A stretch of 64,000 nucleotides of DNA, taken from the NCBI RefSeq assembly GCF_007197885.1, contig NZ_VKKG01000001.1, positions 890,334 to 954,333 on the forward strand. Reading direction: 5' to 3'. The notes beneath the pieces were generated by a model that was not told the DNA's origin, did not search any database, and saw only the letters and a list, made by a program, of their open reading frames with translations. This document shows, in pieces, positions 6,853-15,246 of this stretch (its first letter is position 1; each line of letters opens with the position of its first letter). A program made the translations under genes and the position numbers. Origin of the DNA: Tessaracoccus rhinocerotis. GTDB taxonomy: Bacteria; Actinomycetota; Actinomycetes; Propionibacteriales; Propionibacteriaceae.

Positions 6853-9800
6853 CGACGACGAGGTCGCCGCCGTCGAGCTGCGTGGTGTTGTGCAGCACGA
6901 CCCGCGAGACCACACCGTCGACGGGGGCGTTGATCGCCGCCTCCATCTTCATCGCCTCGATGGTGGCAACGGGCTCGCCGGCCTTGACCGTGGTGCCCTC
7001 CTCGACGTTGACCGTGACGGCCCCCGCGAACGGGGCGGCCACGTGTCCCTTGTTGCCCGGATCCGCCTTCTCCGCGGCGGCCACCTCGGACTCCAGCGAG
7101 TAGTCGCGCACGCGGACCGGGCGCAGCTGGCCGTTCATCAGCGTCATGACCGTGCGCTTGGCGCGCTTGTCGGGTTCGCCGATCGCCTCGAGGCCGAACA
7201 GCAACTGGACGCCCTTCTCGAGCTGGACCACGTACTCCGAGCTGTTGTCCATGCCGTACAGGTATGGAACGGTCGGGATCACCGAGATGTCGCCGAAGTC
7301 GTCGCGCTTCTGCTGGAACTCCTTGGTCGGACCGGGGAACAGCAGCCGGTTCAGCGTCTCCTGCCTGGTGCGGCCGGGCTCCTGCAGCACGGCGAGGTCC
7401 TCCGGGGACACCTCGTTCTCACGAACCGTGCGGCGACGCCCGCCGACGGCCTTCGTGCGGAACGGTTCGGGCCAGCCACCGGCGGGGGCACCGAGCTCGC
7501 CCTCGAGGAAGCCGACGACGGAGTCGGGCAGGTCGAACTTCTGCGGGTCCGCAGCGAACTCCTCGGGGTCCGCGCCCACGGCCACCATGTGCAGCGCCAG
7601 GTCGCCGACCACCTTGGAGGAGGGGGTCACCTTGACCGGGCGGCCGAGGATCTTGTCCGCAGCTGCGTACATCTCCTCGATCTGCTCGAACTTGTCCCCG
7701 AGACCGAGGGCGATCGCCTGCTGGCGCAGGTTGGACAGCTGGCCGCCCGGGATCTCGTGCTCGTAGACGCGGCCGGTGGGTGCGGGCAGCCCGGACTCGA
7801 ACGGCTGGTAGACCTTGCGGACCGCCTCCCAGTACGGCTCGAGCGCCAGCACGCTGGCCGGATCGACGTCGGGCTGCTGGTCGGTGCCCTCGAGGGCCAT
7901 GATCAGTGCGGACATCGGCGGCTGCGACGTGGTGGAACTCATCGCCGAGTTGGCGACGTCGACGGCGTCGACTCCGGCCTCCACGGCCGCCACGAGGGTG
8001 GCGATCTGGCCGCCCGTGGTGTCGTGGGTGTGGAGGTGGATGGGCAGCTCGAAGCGCTCCCGCAGGGCGGTCACCAGCTTCGCCGCAGCTCGGGGACGCA
8101 GGAGGCCAGCCATGTCCTTGATGCCGAGGATGTGCGCACCGGAATCGACGATCTCCTCGGCCAGGCGCAGGTAGTAGTCCAGTGTGTAGATCTTCTCGTC
8201 GGGATCGAGCAGGTTGGAGGTGTAGCACAGTGCCACCTCGGCCACCGAGCTCGTCTCCCGAACCGCGTCGATCGCCGGGCGCATCTGGTCGACGTCGTTG
8301 AGCGCGTCGAAGATGCGGAAGATGTCGATGCCGACCTCGGCCGCCTCCGCCACGAAACCGCGGGTCACCTCTGTGGGGTACGGGGTGTAGCCGACGGTGT
8401 TGCGTCCGCGCAGCAGCATCTGCAGGTTCTGGTTGGGCATGGCCGCACGGAGCTTCGCGAGCCGCTCCCACGGGTCCTCGCCCAGGAAGCGCAGCGCGAC
8501 GTCGTAGGTGGCGCCGCCCCAGCACTCGACGGAGAACAGGTTGGGCAGCATCCGCGCCTGGTGCGGCGCGACGGCCACCAGGTCACGCGTGCGAACGCGG
8601 GTGGCCAGCAGCGACTGGTGCGCGTCGCGGAAGGTGGTGTCGGTGATCCCGACCGCCTTGGTCTCGCGCAGCTGGCGCGCGAATCCCTCGGGGCCGAGCT
8701 TGAGCAGTTGCTGGCGGGACCCGTCGGGCACCGGCCCGGACAGGTCGACGTCGGGGAGCTTGACGGAGGGCTCCAGCTTGGTGGGGGCCTCGCCGTGCGG
8801 CTTGTTCACGGTCATCTCGCCCAGGTAGCGCAGCAGCTTGGTGCCGCGGTCCGCGGGCGTGCGAGCGGAGACCAGCCAGGGCCGCTCGTCGATGAAGGCG
8901 GTGGTGACGTCGTAGGAGACGAAGTCGGGGTCCTCCAGGACAGCGCGGAGGAACGGGATGTTGGTTGCCACGCCGCGCACCCGGAACTCGGCCAGCGCAC
9001 GCTTGGCGCGGGCGACCGCCATCGGCAGGTCCCGGCCGCGGGTGGTGAGCTTGACCAGCAGCGAGTCGAAGTGCGGGCTGATCTCCACGCCGGTGCCGGT
9101 GGTGCCGCCGTCCAGGCGGACGCCTGCGCCCGAGGCCGAGCGGTAGGCCTGGATGAAGCCGGTGTCGGGTCGGAACGAGTTCTGCGGGTCCTCGGTGGTG
9201 ATGCGGCACTGCATCGCGACGCCGCGGATCTCCAGCTGCTCCTGCACGATGCCGATCTCGGCGAGGCTCTCGCCCCCGGCCAGCCGCATCTGGGCCTGCA
9301 CGAGGTCGACGTCGGTGATCTCCTCGGTGACGGTGTGCTCCACCTGGATGCGCGGGTTCATCTCGATGAACACGTGCTCACCGGCGCGGTCGCCCTCGGT
9401 CTCGACGAGGAACTCGACGGTGCCGGCGCAGAAGTAGTTGATGGAGCGGGCGAACTTGACCGCGTCGGAGGTCAGCGCGGCACGCAGCTCATCGCTGATG
9501 TTCGGCGCCGGGGCGAGCTCGATCACCTTCTGGTGGCGACGCTGGATGGAGCAGTCACGCTCGAAGAGGTGAACGACGTTGCCGTCGCGGTCCGCGAGGA
9601 TCTGCACCTCGATGTGGCGGGGGCCGGAGACGGCCTGCTCGACGAACACGGTCGGGTCACCGAAGGCGGACTCGGCCTCGCGCATGGCGGCACCGAGCTC
9701 GTCGGCGAACTTCGCGGGGTCGTCGACGCGTCGCATCCCGCGGCCGCCGCCGCCGGCGACTGCCTTGATGAACACGGGGAACCCGATCCCCTCGGCGCCC

Positions 9801-10237
9801 TGCTGGAGCTCCGCGACGTCGGTTGACGGCGGGGTGGACTTCAGGGTGGGCACGCCCGCGCGGCGGGCGGCCTCTAGGGCGCGGACCTTGTTGCCGGCCA
9901 TCTCGAGCACTTCGGCGGAGGGGCCGACGAAGGTGATGCCCTCGCGCTCGCAGGCCGCGGCCAGCTCGGGGTTCTCGGAGAGGAAGCCGTAGCCGGGGTA
10001 GATGGCGTCGCTGCCGGACTCCTTCGCGACGCGGATGATCTCGTCGATGTCCAGGTAGGCGCGGACCGGGTGGCCCTCCTGCCCGATCTGGTAGGACTCG
10101 TTGGCCTTGACCCGGTGGTCGGCGTTCCTGTCCTCGTAGGGGAAGACCGCCACCGTACTGAGGCCGAGTTCGACGGCTGCACGGAATCCACGGACCGCGA
10201 TTTCGCCGCGATTGGCTACTAGAACTTTCGAGAACAT
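6836..10237 (-). CDS. pyc: Pyruvate carboxylase
   Basis: Biotin enzyme that carboxylates pyruvate to oxaloacetate with ATP and bicarbonate (anaplerosis). The 1133-residue chain has the full pyruvate carboxylase order: biotin carboxylase (MFSKVLVANRGEIAVR at the start, ATP-grasp segment AVAGGGGRGMRRV near 160, EMNPRIQVEHTVTEEI near 290), carboxyltransferase (ITDTTFRDAHQSLLATRVRT near 535, LHTHDTTGG near 735), and a C-terminal biotinyl domain with EAMKMEA, the biotin acceptor being Lys1097. The start at 10237 is the canonical MFSKVLVANRGEIA; the frame is open upstream, but that sequence is antisense to a permease gene. Single-chain form, so not the separate transcarboxylase of propionibacteria. 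Confidence 0.97.
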   Translation of the reverse strand: MFSKVLVANRGEIAVRGFRAAVELGLSTVAVFPYEDRNADHRVKANESYQIGQEGHPVRAYLDIDEIIRVAKESGSDAIYPGYGFLSENPELAAACEREGITFVGPSAEVLEMAGNKVRALEAARRAGVPTLKSTPPSTDVAELQQGAEGIGFPVFIKAVAGGGGRGMRRVDDPAKFADELGAAMREAESAFGDPTVFVEQAVSGPRHIEVQILADRDGNVVHLFERDCSIQRRHQKVIELAPAPNISDELRAALTSDAVKFARSINYFCAGTVEFLVETEGDRAGEHVFIEMNPRIQVEHTVTEEITDVDLVQAQMRLAGGESLAEIGIVQEQLEIRGVAMQCRITTEDPQNSFRPDTGFIQAYRSASGAGVRLDGGTTGTGVEISPHFDSLLVKLTTRGRDLPMAVARAKRALAEFRVRGVATNIPFLRAVLEDPDFVSYDVTTAFIDERPWLVSARTPADRGTKLLRYLGEMTVNKPHGEAPTKLEPSVKLPDVDLSGPVPDGSRQQLLKLGPEGFARQLRETKAVGITDTTFRDAHQSLLATRVRTRDLVAVAPHQARMLPNLFSVECWGGATYDVALRFLGEDPWERLAKLRAAMPNQNLQMLLRGRNTVGYTPYPTEVTRGFVAEAAEVGIDIFRIFDALNDVDQMRPAIDAVRETSSVAEVALCYTSNLLDPDEKIYTLDYYLRLAEEIVDSGAHILGIKDMAGLLRPRAAAKLVTALRERFELPIHLHTHDTTGGQIATLVAAVEAGVDAVDVANSAMSSTTSQPPMSALIMALEGTDQQPDVDPASVLALEPYWEAVRKVYQPFESGLPAPTGRVYEHEIPGGQLSNLRQQAIALGLGDKFEQIEEMYAAADKILGRPVKVTPSSKVVGDLALHMVAVGADPEEFAADPQKFDLPDSVVGFLEGELGAPAGGWPEPFRTKAVGGRRRTVRENEVSPEDLAVLQEPGRTRQETLNRLLFPGPTKEFQQKRDDFGDISVIPTVPYLYGMDNSSEYVVQLEKGVQLLFGLEAIGEPDKRAKRTVMTLMNGQLRPVRVRDYSLESEVAAAEKADPGNKGHVAAPFAGAVTVNVEEGTTVKAGEPVATIEAMKMEAAINAPVDGVVSRVVLHNTTQLDGGDLVVVIDPA

Positions 10238-10311
10238 GCGCGTCAGCCTACCGGGCAGCGGCCCGGCGGCCCTCCTCCGATCAATTGCTGGTCGCGGGAC
10301 TGCGAGCTGCC

Positions 10312-11337
10312 TCAGTCGCGTTGTCGCGCGAGGACGAGGCGCTGGAGCAGGACGAACACGAGCAGGATTCCGCCGGTGATGATCGTCGTGGCCTCGGGCG
10401 GGATGCCGCCGTCGCGCGTGATCAGGACGATCATCAGGCCGAGCACCAGGGAGCCGACCACGGAGCCGAGTACGAAGCCCACGCCGCCGGTCAGCAGCGT
10501 GCCGCCGATGACGGTGGCGGCGATGGCGTCCAGTTCCCAGCCGATGCCCGTGATGTTCTGCGCGATCCCGAGCCGGGAGGTGTAGACGACGGCCGCCACG
10601 CCGGCGAGGAGTCCGCTGATCACGTAGACCCACATCTTGGTGGCGTGCACCGGCAGGCCCATCAGCTGCGCGGACTGCTCCGAGCCGCCGATGGCGTAGA
10701 CGGTGCGCCCGGTGCGGGTGCGGTGCAGCAGGAACATCGCCACCAGCACCACCACGAGGGCGATGATGACACCGGGGGTGATGATGAGGTCGTTCACCTT
10801 CGGACCGTCGATGATCTTGAACTGCGTGGCGAGCGCCAGGATGCTGGCGTCCGCGGCCAACCGCTCCGGGACCGTGCTCAGCATCGAGGCGAGGCCTCGG
10901 GCTAGGAACATCATGGCGAGGGTGGCGATGAACGGCTGCACGTTGAAGTACTGCACCAGCACCCCGGAGACCACCCCGAACAGGCCGCCCATGGCAACCA
11001 TCAGGAGCACCACGAGCCAGCCGTTCCAGCCGGCGTTGGTGAGCATCACCCCGGCCACGCTCGTGAAGGCGATCACGGCCCCGACGGAGAGGTCGATGCC
11101 TCCGGTGATGATCACGAAGGTCATGCCGACGGCGATGATGATCAGGTGAGAGTTGTTGATGAGCAGGTTCGACATCGTGCTCATCTGGACGATCCGGCCG
11201 TAGGCGACCTCGCCGTAGATCACCATGGCGATGAAGATCACCAGGGCGGCCAGCGTCGGCAGCAGTTCGAGGCGGAGCTTGATCCAGTCCTTCAGGGACG
11301 TGCTGGATCGGGACTCGGTCATGGTCGCGGCGGTCAT
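10312..11337 (-). CDS. yjfF: Sugar ABC transporter permease, YjfF-like
   Basis: Inner-membrane permease of 341 residues in the RbsC/BPD_transp_2 family. About eight to ten hydrophobic helices are visible, including the conserved segment GMTFVIITGGIDLSVGAV near residue 70 and the AIGGSEQSAQLMGLPV cytoplasmic motif near 225 that contacts the ATPase. It is the last gene of the ytfQ-ytfR-ytfT-yjfF order, which matches the E. coli galactofuranose transporter. The ATG at 11337 overlaps the ytfT stop (ATGA), giving translational coupling. The substrate is inferred, not shown: a furanose such as galactofuranose or arabinofuranose is favoured by the neighbouring GH127 enzyme. Confidence 0.88.
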   Translation of the reverse strand: MTAATMTESRSSTSLKDWIKLRLELLPTLAALVIFIAMVIYGEVAYGRIVQMSTMSNLLINNSHLIIIAVGMTFVIITGGIDLSVGAVIAFTSVAGVMLTNAGWNGWLVVLLMVAMGGLFGVVSGVLVQYFNVQPFIATLAMMFLARGLASMLSTVPERLAADASILALATQFKIIDGPKVNDLIITPGVIIALVVVLVAMFLLHRTRTGRTVYAIGGSEQSAQLMGLPVHATKMWVYVISGLLAGVAAVVYTSRLGIAQNITGIGWELDAIAATVIGGTLLTGGVGFVLGSVVGSLVLGLMIVLITRDGGIPPEATTIITGGILLVFVLLQRLVLARQRD

Positions 11338-12401
11338 GCTGCCACAGCCTCCTTCCGGGAGGGACGGGACCCGGTGGTCCTGCGGCTGCGCAGCAACTGC
11401 CGGACACGGTCGGACTGGATCAGGCAGAGCACGACGATGACCACGGCCTTGAAGGCCGGCGTCGCCGACGACGAGACGCCGAGGAACACCACCGTCTTGT
11501 CGAGGGTCGCGATCAGCAGGGCGCCCACCGTGGCGCCGGTCAGGTTGAACTTGCCGCCGGCAAGGGAGGTGCCGCCGATGACGACGGCGAGGATGGCGTC
11601 CATCTCGAGCTGGTAGCCCGTTCGGGAGATGTCCACGGTCATCACGCTTGCTGTGGCGAAGACGCCGGCCACACCGGACAGCAGGCCGGAGATGGAGTAG
11701 ACGGCCAACAGCAGGCCGCGCCGGTTGACGCCTGCCAGTCGTGCGGCCTGCGGGTCCATGCCGATGGCCTCGATCATGAGTCCGAGCGCACTGCGGCGCA
11801 CGAGCAGCCCGACGAGGACGACGATGGCCAGCGCGAGCAGGAACACCACGGGCAGCCCGAAGAGGTAGCCGTTGGCGATCCAGCGGAAGGAGTCGTTGAC
11901 GGCGCTGGTGTTCTGGCCGCCGGTGATCACCTTCGCGATGCCGCGGCCGGCGAGCATCATGATCAGGGTGGAGATGAACGGTTGCAGGCCCACCACGGAC
12001 ACGAGGATTCCGTTGACGAGACCGACCACCGCGCTGACGAGCAGCGCAAGGCCGAGGGCGGCCATCGCCCCCGCGAAGGTGTTCGGGGCCGCCGCCAGGA
12101 ACTGCATGGACACGGCTCCCGCGATCACCATCACGGACCCGACCGACAGGTCGATGCCGCTGGTGGCGATCACGAGGCACATCCCGATGGAGATCATCAT
12201 GATGGGCGCCGCGGCTCGCAGGATGTCGACCAGGTTGCCGACCAGGGCGCCGTTGGCGTCGTTCCAGCCGATCGAGAGGTAGCTGGGGTCCTTGGTGAGG
12301 TTGACCAGGAGCAGAAGGACGATCGCGACGACCCCCCAGAAGTACTGGCGGCGCACGACCTCCTTCAGGAAGCCCGCTGGGCCGGTGCCGTTGTCGCTCA
12401 C
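11334..12401 (-). CDS. ytfT: Sugar ABC transporter permease, YtfT-like
   Basis: 355-residue RbsC-family permease, partner of the yjfF product. The N-terminal cytoplasmic segment MSDNGTGPAGFLKEVVRRQY is followed by about ten hydrophobic helices. The family signature GMCLVIATSGIDLSVGSV lies near residue 96 and the ATPase-coupling motif AIGMDPQAARLAGVN near residue 236. Both ends are coupled: GTGA overlap with the upstream ytfR stop and ATGA overlap with the downstream yjfF start. Two different permeases in one operon imply a heterodimeric channel, as in the YtfT/YjfF pair. Confidence 0.88.
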   Translation of the reverse strand: MSDNGTGPAGFLKEVVRRQYFWGVVAIVLLLLVNLTKDPSYLSIGWNDANGALVGNLVDILRAAAPIMMISIGMCLVIATSGIDLSVGSVMVIAGAVSMQFLAAAPNTFAGAMAALGLALLVSAVVGLVNGILVSVVGLQPFISTLIMMLAGRGIAKVITGGQNTSAVNDSFRWIANGYLFGLPVVFLLALAIVVLVGLLVRRSALGLMIEAIGMDPQAARLAGVNRRGLLLAVYSISGLLSGVAGVFATASVMTVDISRTGYQLEMDAILAVVIGGTSLAGGKFNLTGATVGALLIATLDKTVVFLGVSSSATPAFKAVVIVVLCLIQSDRVRQLLRSRRTTGSRPSRKEAVAA

Positions 12402-13969
12402 AGCGCGACCTCCTTGGTCTTGTGCGCACGGGCGACCGGCGCGTTCTGCTCTGTACTGTGGTCAGCGATGATCTTCACGATGGTCTCGGCCGAAACCTCG
12501 GGGCCATTGGTGACTTCCGCGATCATACGGTGGTCCTTGAGGACGATGATCCTGTCGCTCAGTCTGACCACCTCCTCGAGTTCCGAGGAGATGAAGATGA
12601 CGGCGACGCCCTCGGCTGCCAGTTGCAGGACCTGCTCCTGGATCTCCGCCTTCGCGCCGACGTCGATGCCGCGCGTGGGTTCGTCGAGGATCAGGATGTC
12701 GGGCTTCGTGGCCAGCCAGCGGCCGAGGAGCGCCTTCTGCTGGTTTCCGCCGGAGAGGTTCCGCATGGCGCGGTTGGGGTCGGAGGGCCTCACGCCCAGC
12801 TCGACCATGTACTTGTCGACGATCTCGTCGACCTGCTTGCGCGGCAACGGCCTGGCCCAGCCGCGCTTGGCCTGCACGCCGAGGACGAGGTTCTCCCGGA
12901 CCGTCAGGTCCCGGATGATGCCCTCGTCGCGGCGGTTCTCGCTGGAGAACGCGATCCGCCGGCGGAGTCCGGCTGCGGGGGTGTGCACGGCGACCTTGTG
13001 GCCGTGGATCTCGACGTCGCCGGAGTCGGGCCTGTCGGCCCCGTAGATGAGCCGGGCGAGTTCGGTACGACCGGAACCGAGTAGCCCGGCGAGGCCGACC
13101 ACCTCGCCCCGCTTCAGTTCGATGTCGAACGGCTCGATGGAGCCCTTGCGGCCCAGGCCCCGGGCGAGGTAGACCGTCTCGGCGTCCTGCCGGTGGCCCC
13201 TGGCCGCGGACTGGGAGTCGAGGCTGCGCAGGGCGGTGATCTCCTTGCCGATCATCTTGCCGATCAGGCTGGCCTGGTCCAGTTCACCGGTGGCGTACTC
13301 CCCGACGAACTGGCCGTTGCGCAGCACCGTCAGGCGGTCGCTGATGGCGTAGACCTGCTCCAGGAAGTGGGAGACGAACAGGATCGCCACTCCCTCGTCG
13401 CGGAGCTGGCGCATGACCGAGAAGAGTTGCTCGACCTCGTTGGAGTCGAGGCTGGAGGTGGGCTCGTCGAGGATCAGCACGCGGGCCTGGGTGACCATCG
13501 CGCGGCTGATGGCCACGAGCTGCTGCATCGCCAGGGAGATCGACGCGAGGGACGCCCGCGGGTCGAGGTGCCCCAGCCCGAGCTTGCGGAGGGTCTTGGT
13601 GGCCGCCTCGTGGGTGGCCTTCCAGTTGACGCCGAAGCGGCCGCGGACCTCGTGGCCCAGCATGACGTTCTCGCCGATGCTCAGGTTCGAGCAGAGGTTC
13701 ACCTCCTGGTAGACGGTTGACACCCCCGCCTCCTGGGCGTCGGCGGTGCCCTGGAACTGCACGACGTCGCCGTCGACCGAGATCACGCCCTCGTCGATCC
13801 GGTAGACGCCGGTCAGCGCCTTGATGAGCGTGGACTTGCCGGCACCGTTCTCACCCATGAGGGTGTGGACCTCGCCGGGGAACAGACGGAAGTCGACTCC
13901 GTCCAACGCCTTCACGCCCGGAAAACTGATGGAGATGTCCTTCATCTCCACGATTGGCGACTGCGACAT
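12398..13969 (-). CDS. ytfR: Sugar ABC transporter ATP-binding protein, double NBD (YtfR/RbsA type)
   Basis: 523-residue cytoplasmic ATPase with two nucleotide-binding domains. NBD1: Walker A GENGAGKST near residue 38, Walker B RVLILDEPTSSLD near 165. NBD2: the degenerate Walker A GLLGSGRTE typical of RbsA-type second domains near 290, signature LSGGNQQKALLGRWLA near 405, Walker B ILILDEPTRGIDV near 425. The ATG at 13969 begins MSQSPIVEMKDISISFPGVKALDG; upstream codons in the frame are low-complexity Arg/Pro sequence that overlaps intergenic hairpins. Within the ytfQ-ytfR-ytfT-yjfF order. A paralogue lies at 15247-16770. Confidence 0.92.
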   Translation of the reverse strand: MSQSPIVEMKDISISFPGVKALDGVDFRLFPGEVHTLMGENGAGKSTLIKALTGVYRIDEGVISVDGDVVQFQGTADAQEAGVSTVYQEVNLCSNLSIGENVMLGHEVRGRFGVNWKATHEAATKTLRKLGLGHLDPRASLASISLAMQQLVAISRAMVTQARVLILDEPTSSLDSNEVEQLFSVMRQLRDEGVAILFVSHFLEQVYAISDRLTVLRNGQFVGEYATGELDQASLIGKMIGKEITALRSLDSQSAARGHRQDAETVYLARGLGRKGSIEPFDIELKRGEVVGLAGLLGSGRTELARLIYGADRPDSGDVEIHGHKVAVHTPAAGLRRRIAFSSENRRDEGIIRDLTVRENLVLGVQAKRGWARPLPRKQVDEIVDKYMVELGVRPSDPNRAMRNLSGGNQQKALLGRWLATKPDILILDEPTRGIDVGAKAEIQEQVLQLAAEGVAVIFISSELEEVVRLSDRIIVLKDHRMIAEVTNGPEVSAETIVKIIADHSTEQNAPVARAHKTKEVAL

Positions 13970-13995
13970 CGCGATCTCCCTGAATCTGGTTGGCC

Positions 13996-14056
13996 GCCGC
14001 GAGTCTCCTCGCGGCCCGGAAAGTCGGGTGCGGGGCCCGGTGGGACCCCGCACCCG
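13996..14056 (-). promoter_or_regulatory. Two stable stem-loops between ytfQ and ytfR
   Basis: In the 105-bp gap two perfect inverted repeats occur: GCCGCGAG-TCTC-CTCGCGGC (13996-14015) and CGGGTGCGGGG with CCCCGCACCCG around a 10-nt loop (14025-14056). Stem-loops directly after a binding-protein gene commonly give more binding protein than membrane subunits, by partial termination or by protecting the 3' end of the message. No T-run follows, so a processing/stability role is the better guess. Confidence 0.6.
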
Positions 14057-14074
14057 CCTCATTGCGTCAGTGGC

Positions 14075-15082
14075 TCAGAACTTCCGGTCCGGCAGGGCCT
14101 CCTCGGCGGCCTCCGGCGAGTCGAACGTCAGGCTCGGGACGATGATGTAGGAGTCCACGGACTCCCCGGCCAGCGTCTTGTTGACGACGTCGAGTGCGGT
14201 CTCGCCGAAGAGCGGGTTGTACTCCGCGACGAAGCTGAGCTTGCCGTCGGCGAGCGCCTGCAGGGCGTTCTTGGTGCCGTCGATCGTGGCGATCTTGACG
14301 TCCTCACCGGGGACCAGTCCGGCCTCCTCGACGGCCTGGACGGCGCCGAGACCCATCTCGTCGTTCTGCGCGAAGACCATCTGCACGTCGTTGTTGTTCG
14401 ACTTCAGGACGGTCTCGAAGACGCTCTTGGCCTCCTCGGTGGACCAGTTGGCGGTCTGGGCGCCCAGCTTGTTGAAGCCCTCGGCCTCGCCGATCACGGC
14501 GTCCCAGCCCTCGTTGCGCTCGTTGACCACGGACACGCCGGCCGGGCCCTCGAGGACGAAGTAGTTCGCACCCTCGGGGAACTCCTCGATGGCCCAGTTG
14601 GCCACCGCGGACGAGACCTCGATGTTGTCCGGCGCGATGCGGGTGACGTAGAGGTCGGTGTTGTCCGGCTCGATGCCACGATCGATCAGGATGACCGGGA
14701 TCTCGGCCTCCTGCGCACGGGTCAGGGAGTCCTCCCAGCCCGAGCCCTCTGTGGCAGAGAGCAGGATCACGTCCACGCCCTCGTCCACGAACGAGGTGAA
14801 CGCGTCGATCTGGGACTTCTGGTCAAGGTTGGCCGCAGGCGCGTACTTCAGTTCGAAGCCAGCGTCCTCGGTGAACGTCTCCTGGATGTTCGCCTCGTTG
14901 GCCTGCCGCCACGCCCCCTCGGGGCCGACTGCCACGAAACCGACGGTGGTGAGGTCCCCCGAGGTTGCCTGGCCCTCTTCGGTCCCCTCGCCCCCGGCGG
15001 GGTCACCGCCGCAGGCCGTCAGCGCGAGCGCGCCGACCGCGACAAGTCCCATGAACTTGGCGAGGAATCTGTTGTTTGCCAT
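14075..15082 (-). CDS. ytfQ: Sugar ABC transporter substrate-binding lipoprotein, YtfQ-like
   Basis: 335-residue extracellular solute-binding protein (periplasmic-binding-protein type 1 fold). The signal peptide ends in the lipobox LTAC (MANNRFLAKFMGLVAVGALALTACGG), so it is a lipoprotein tethered outside the membrane. Body motifs resemble the galactofuranose-binding YtfQ: VGFVAVGPEGAWRQANEANIQET, then DVILLSATEGSGWEDSLTRAQ, IPVILIDRGI, and MVFAQNDEMGLGAVQAVEEAG near residue 230. The ATG at 15082 follows GGAGGAG. Transcribed from its own promoter with an operator at 15185-15198. The ligand is inferred to be a furanose sugar. Confidence 0.9.
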   Translation of the reverse strand: MANNRFLAKFMGLVAVGALALTACGGDPAGGEGTEEGQATSGDLTTVGFVAVGPEGAWRQANEANIQETFTEDAGFELKYAPAANLDQKSQIDAFTSFVDEGVDVILLSATEGSGWEDSLTRAQEAEIPVILIDRGIEPDNTDLYVTRIAPDNIEVSSAVANWAIEEFPEGANYFVLEGPAGVSVVNERNEGWDAVIGEAEGFNKLGAQTANWSTEEAKSVFETVLKSNNNDVQMVFAQNDEMGLGAVQAVEEAGLVPGEDVKIATIDGTKNALQALADGKLSFVAEYNPLFGETALDVVNKTLAGESVDSYIIVPSLTFDSPEAAEEALPDRKF

Positions 15083-15183
15083 GAATCTCCTCCTTGAGAT
15101 GCCGCGGATCGGTGCGTTGCCTGCGCTGCTGCAGGCGGACCCGGTCCGACGAATCGTGCACGCGACCTCCGCGTGCAACACCG

Positions 15184-15213
15184 ATGTTACCGGGAACATT
15201 CGGAACACTGCAA
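15184..15213 (-). promoter_or_regulatory. ytfQ promoter with overlapping LacI-type operator
   Basis: On the minus strand TTGCAG (-35, 15208-15213), an 18-nt spacer and TAACAT (-10, 15184-15189) form a plausible sigma-70-type promoter about 100 bp before ytfQ. The palindrome TGTTACCGGGAACA (plus strand, 15185-15198) covers the -10 and part of the spacer. The same 14-mer, inverted, occurs at 17921-17934 before the divergent GH127 gene. A shared operator for the LacI-family regulator encoded at 16767-17795 is the natural reading. Confidence 0.7.
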
Positions 15214-15246
15214 GCCCTGTGGCCCGTCGACAAGGTAACGATTTGG

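Noticed and set aside
6890-9826. A 978-codon open frame on the plus strand
   Set aside because: It lies opposite pyruvate carboxylase. Its sequence is His/Gly/Arg/Val-rich low complexity with no family match, as expected for the antisense of a GC-rich gene.
10238-11407. Upstream extension of pyruvate carboxylase by 390 codons
   Set aside because: The extra part is the wrong frame of the permease gene; the family start MFSKVLVANRGEIAVR is at 10237.
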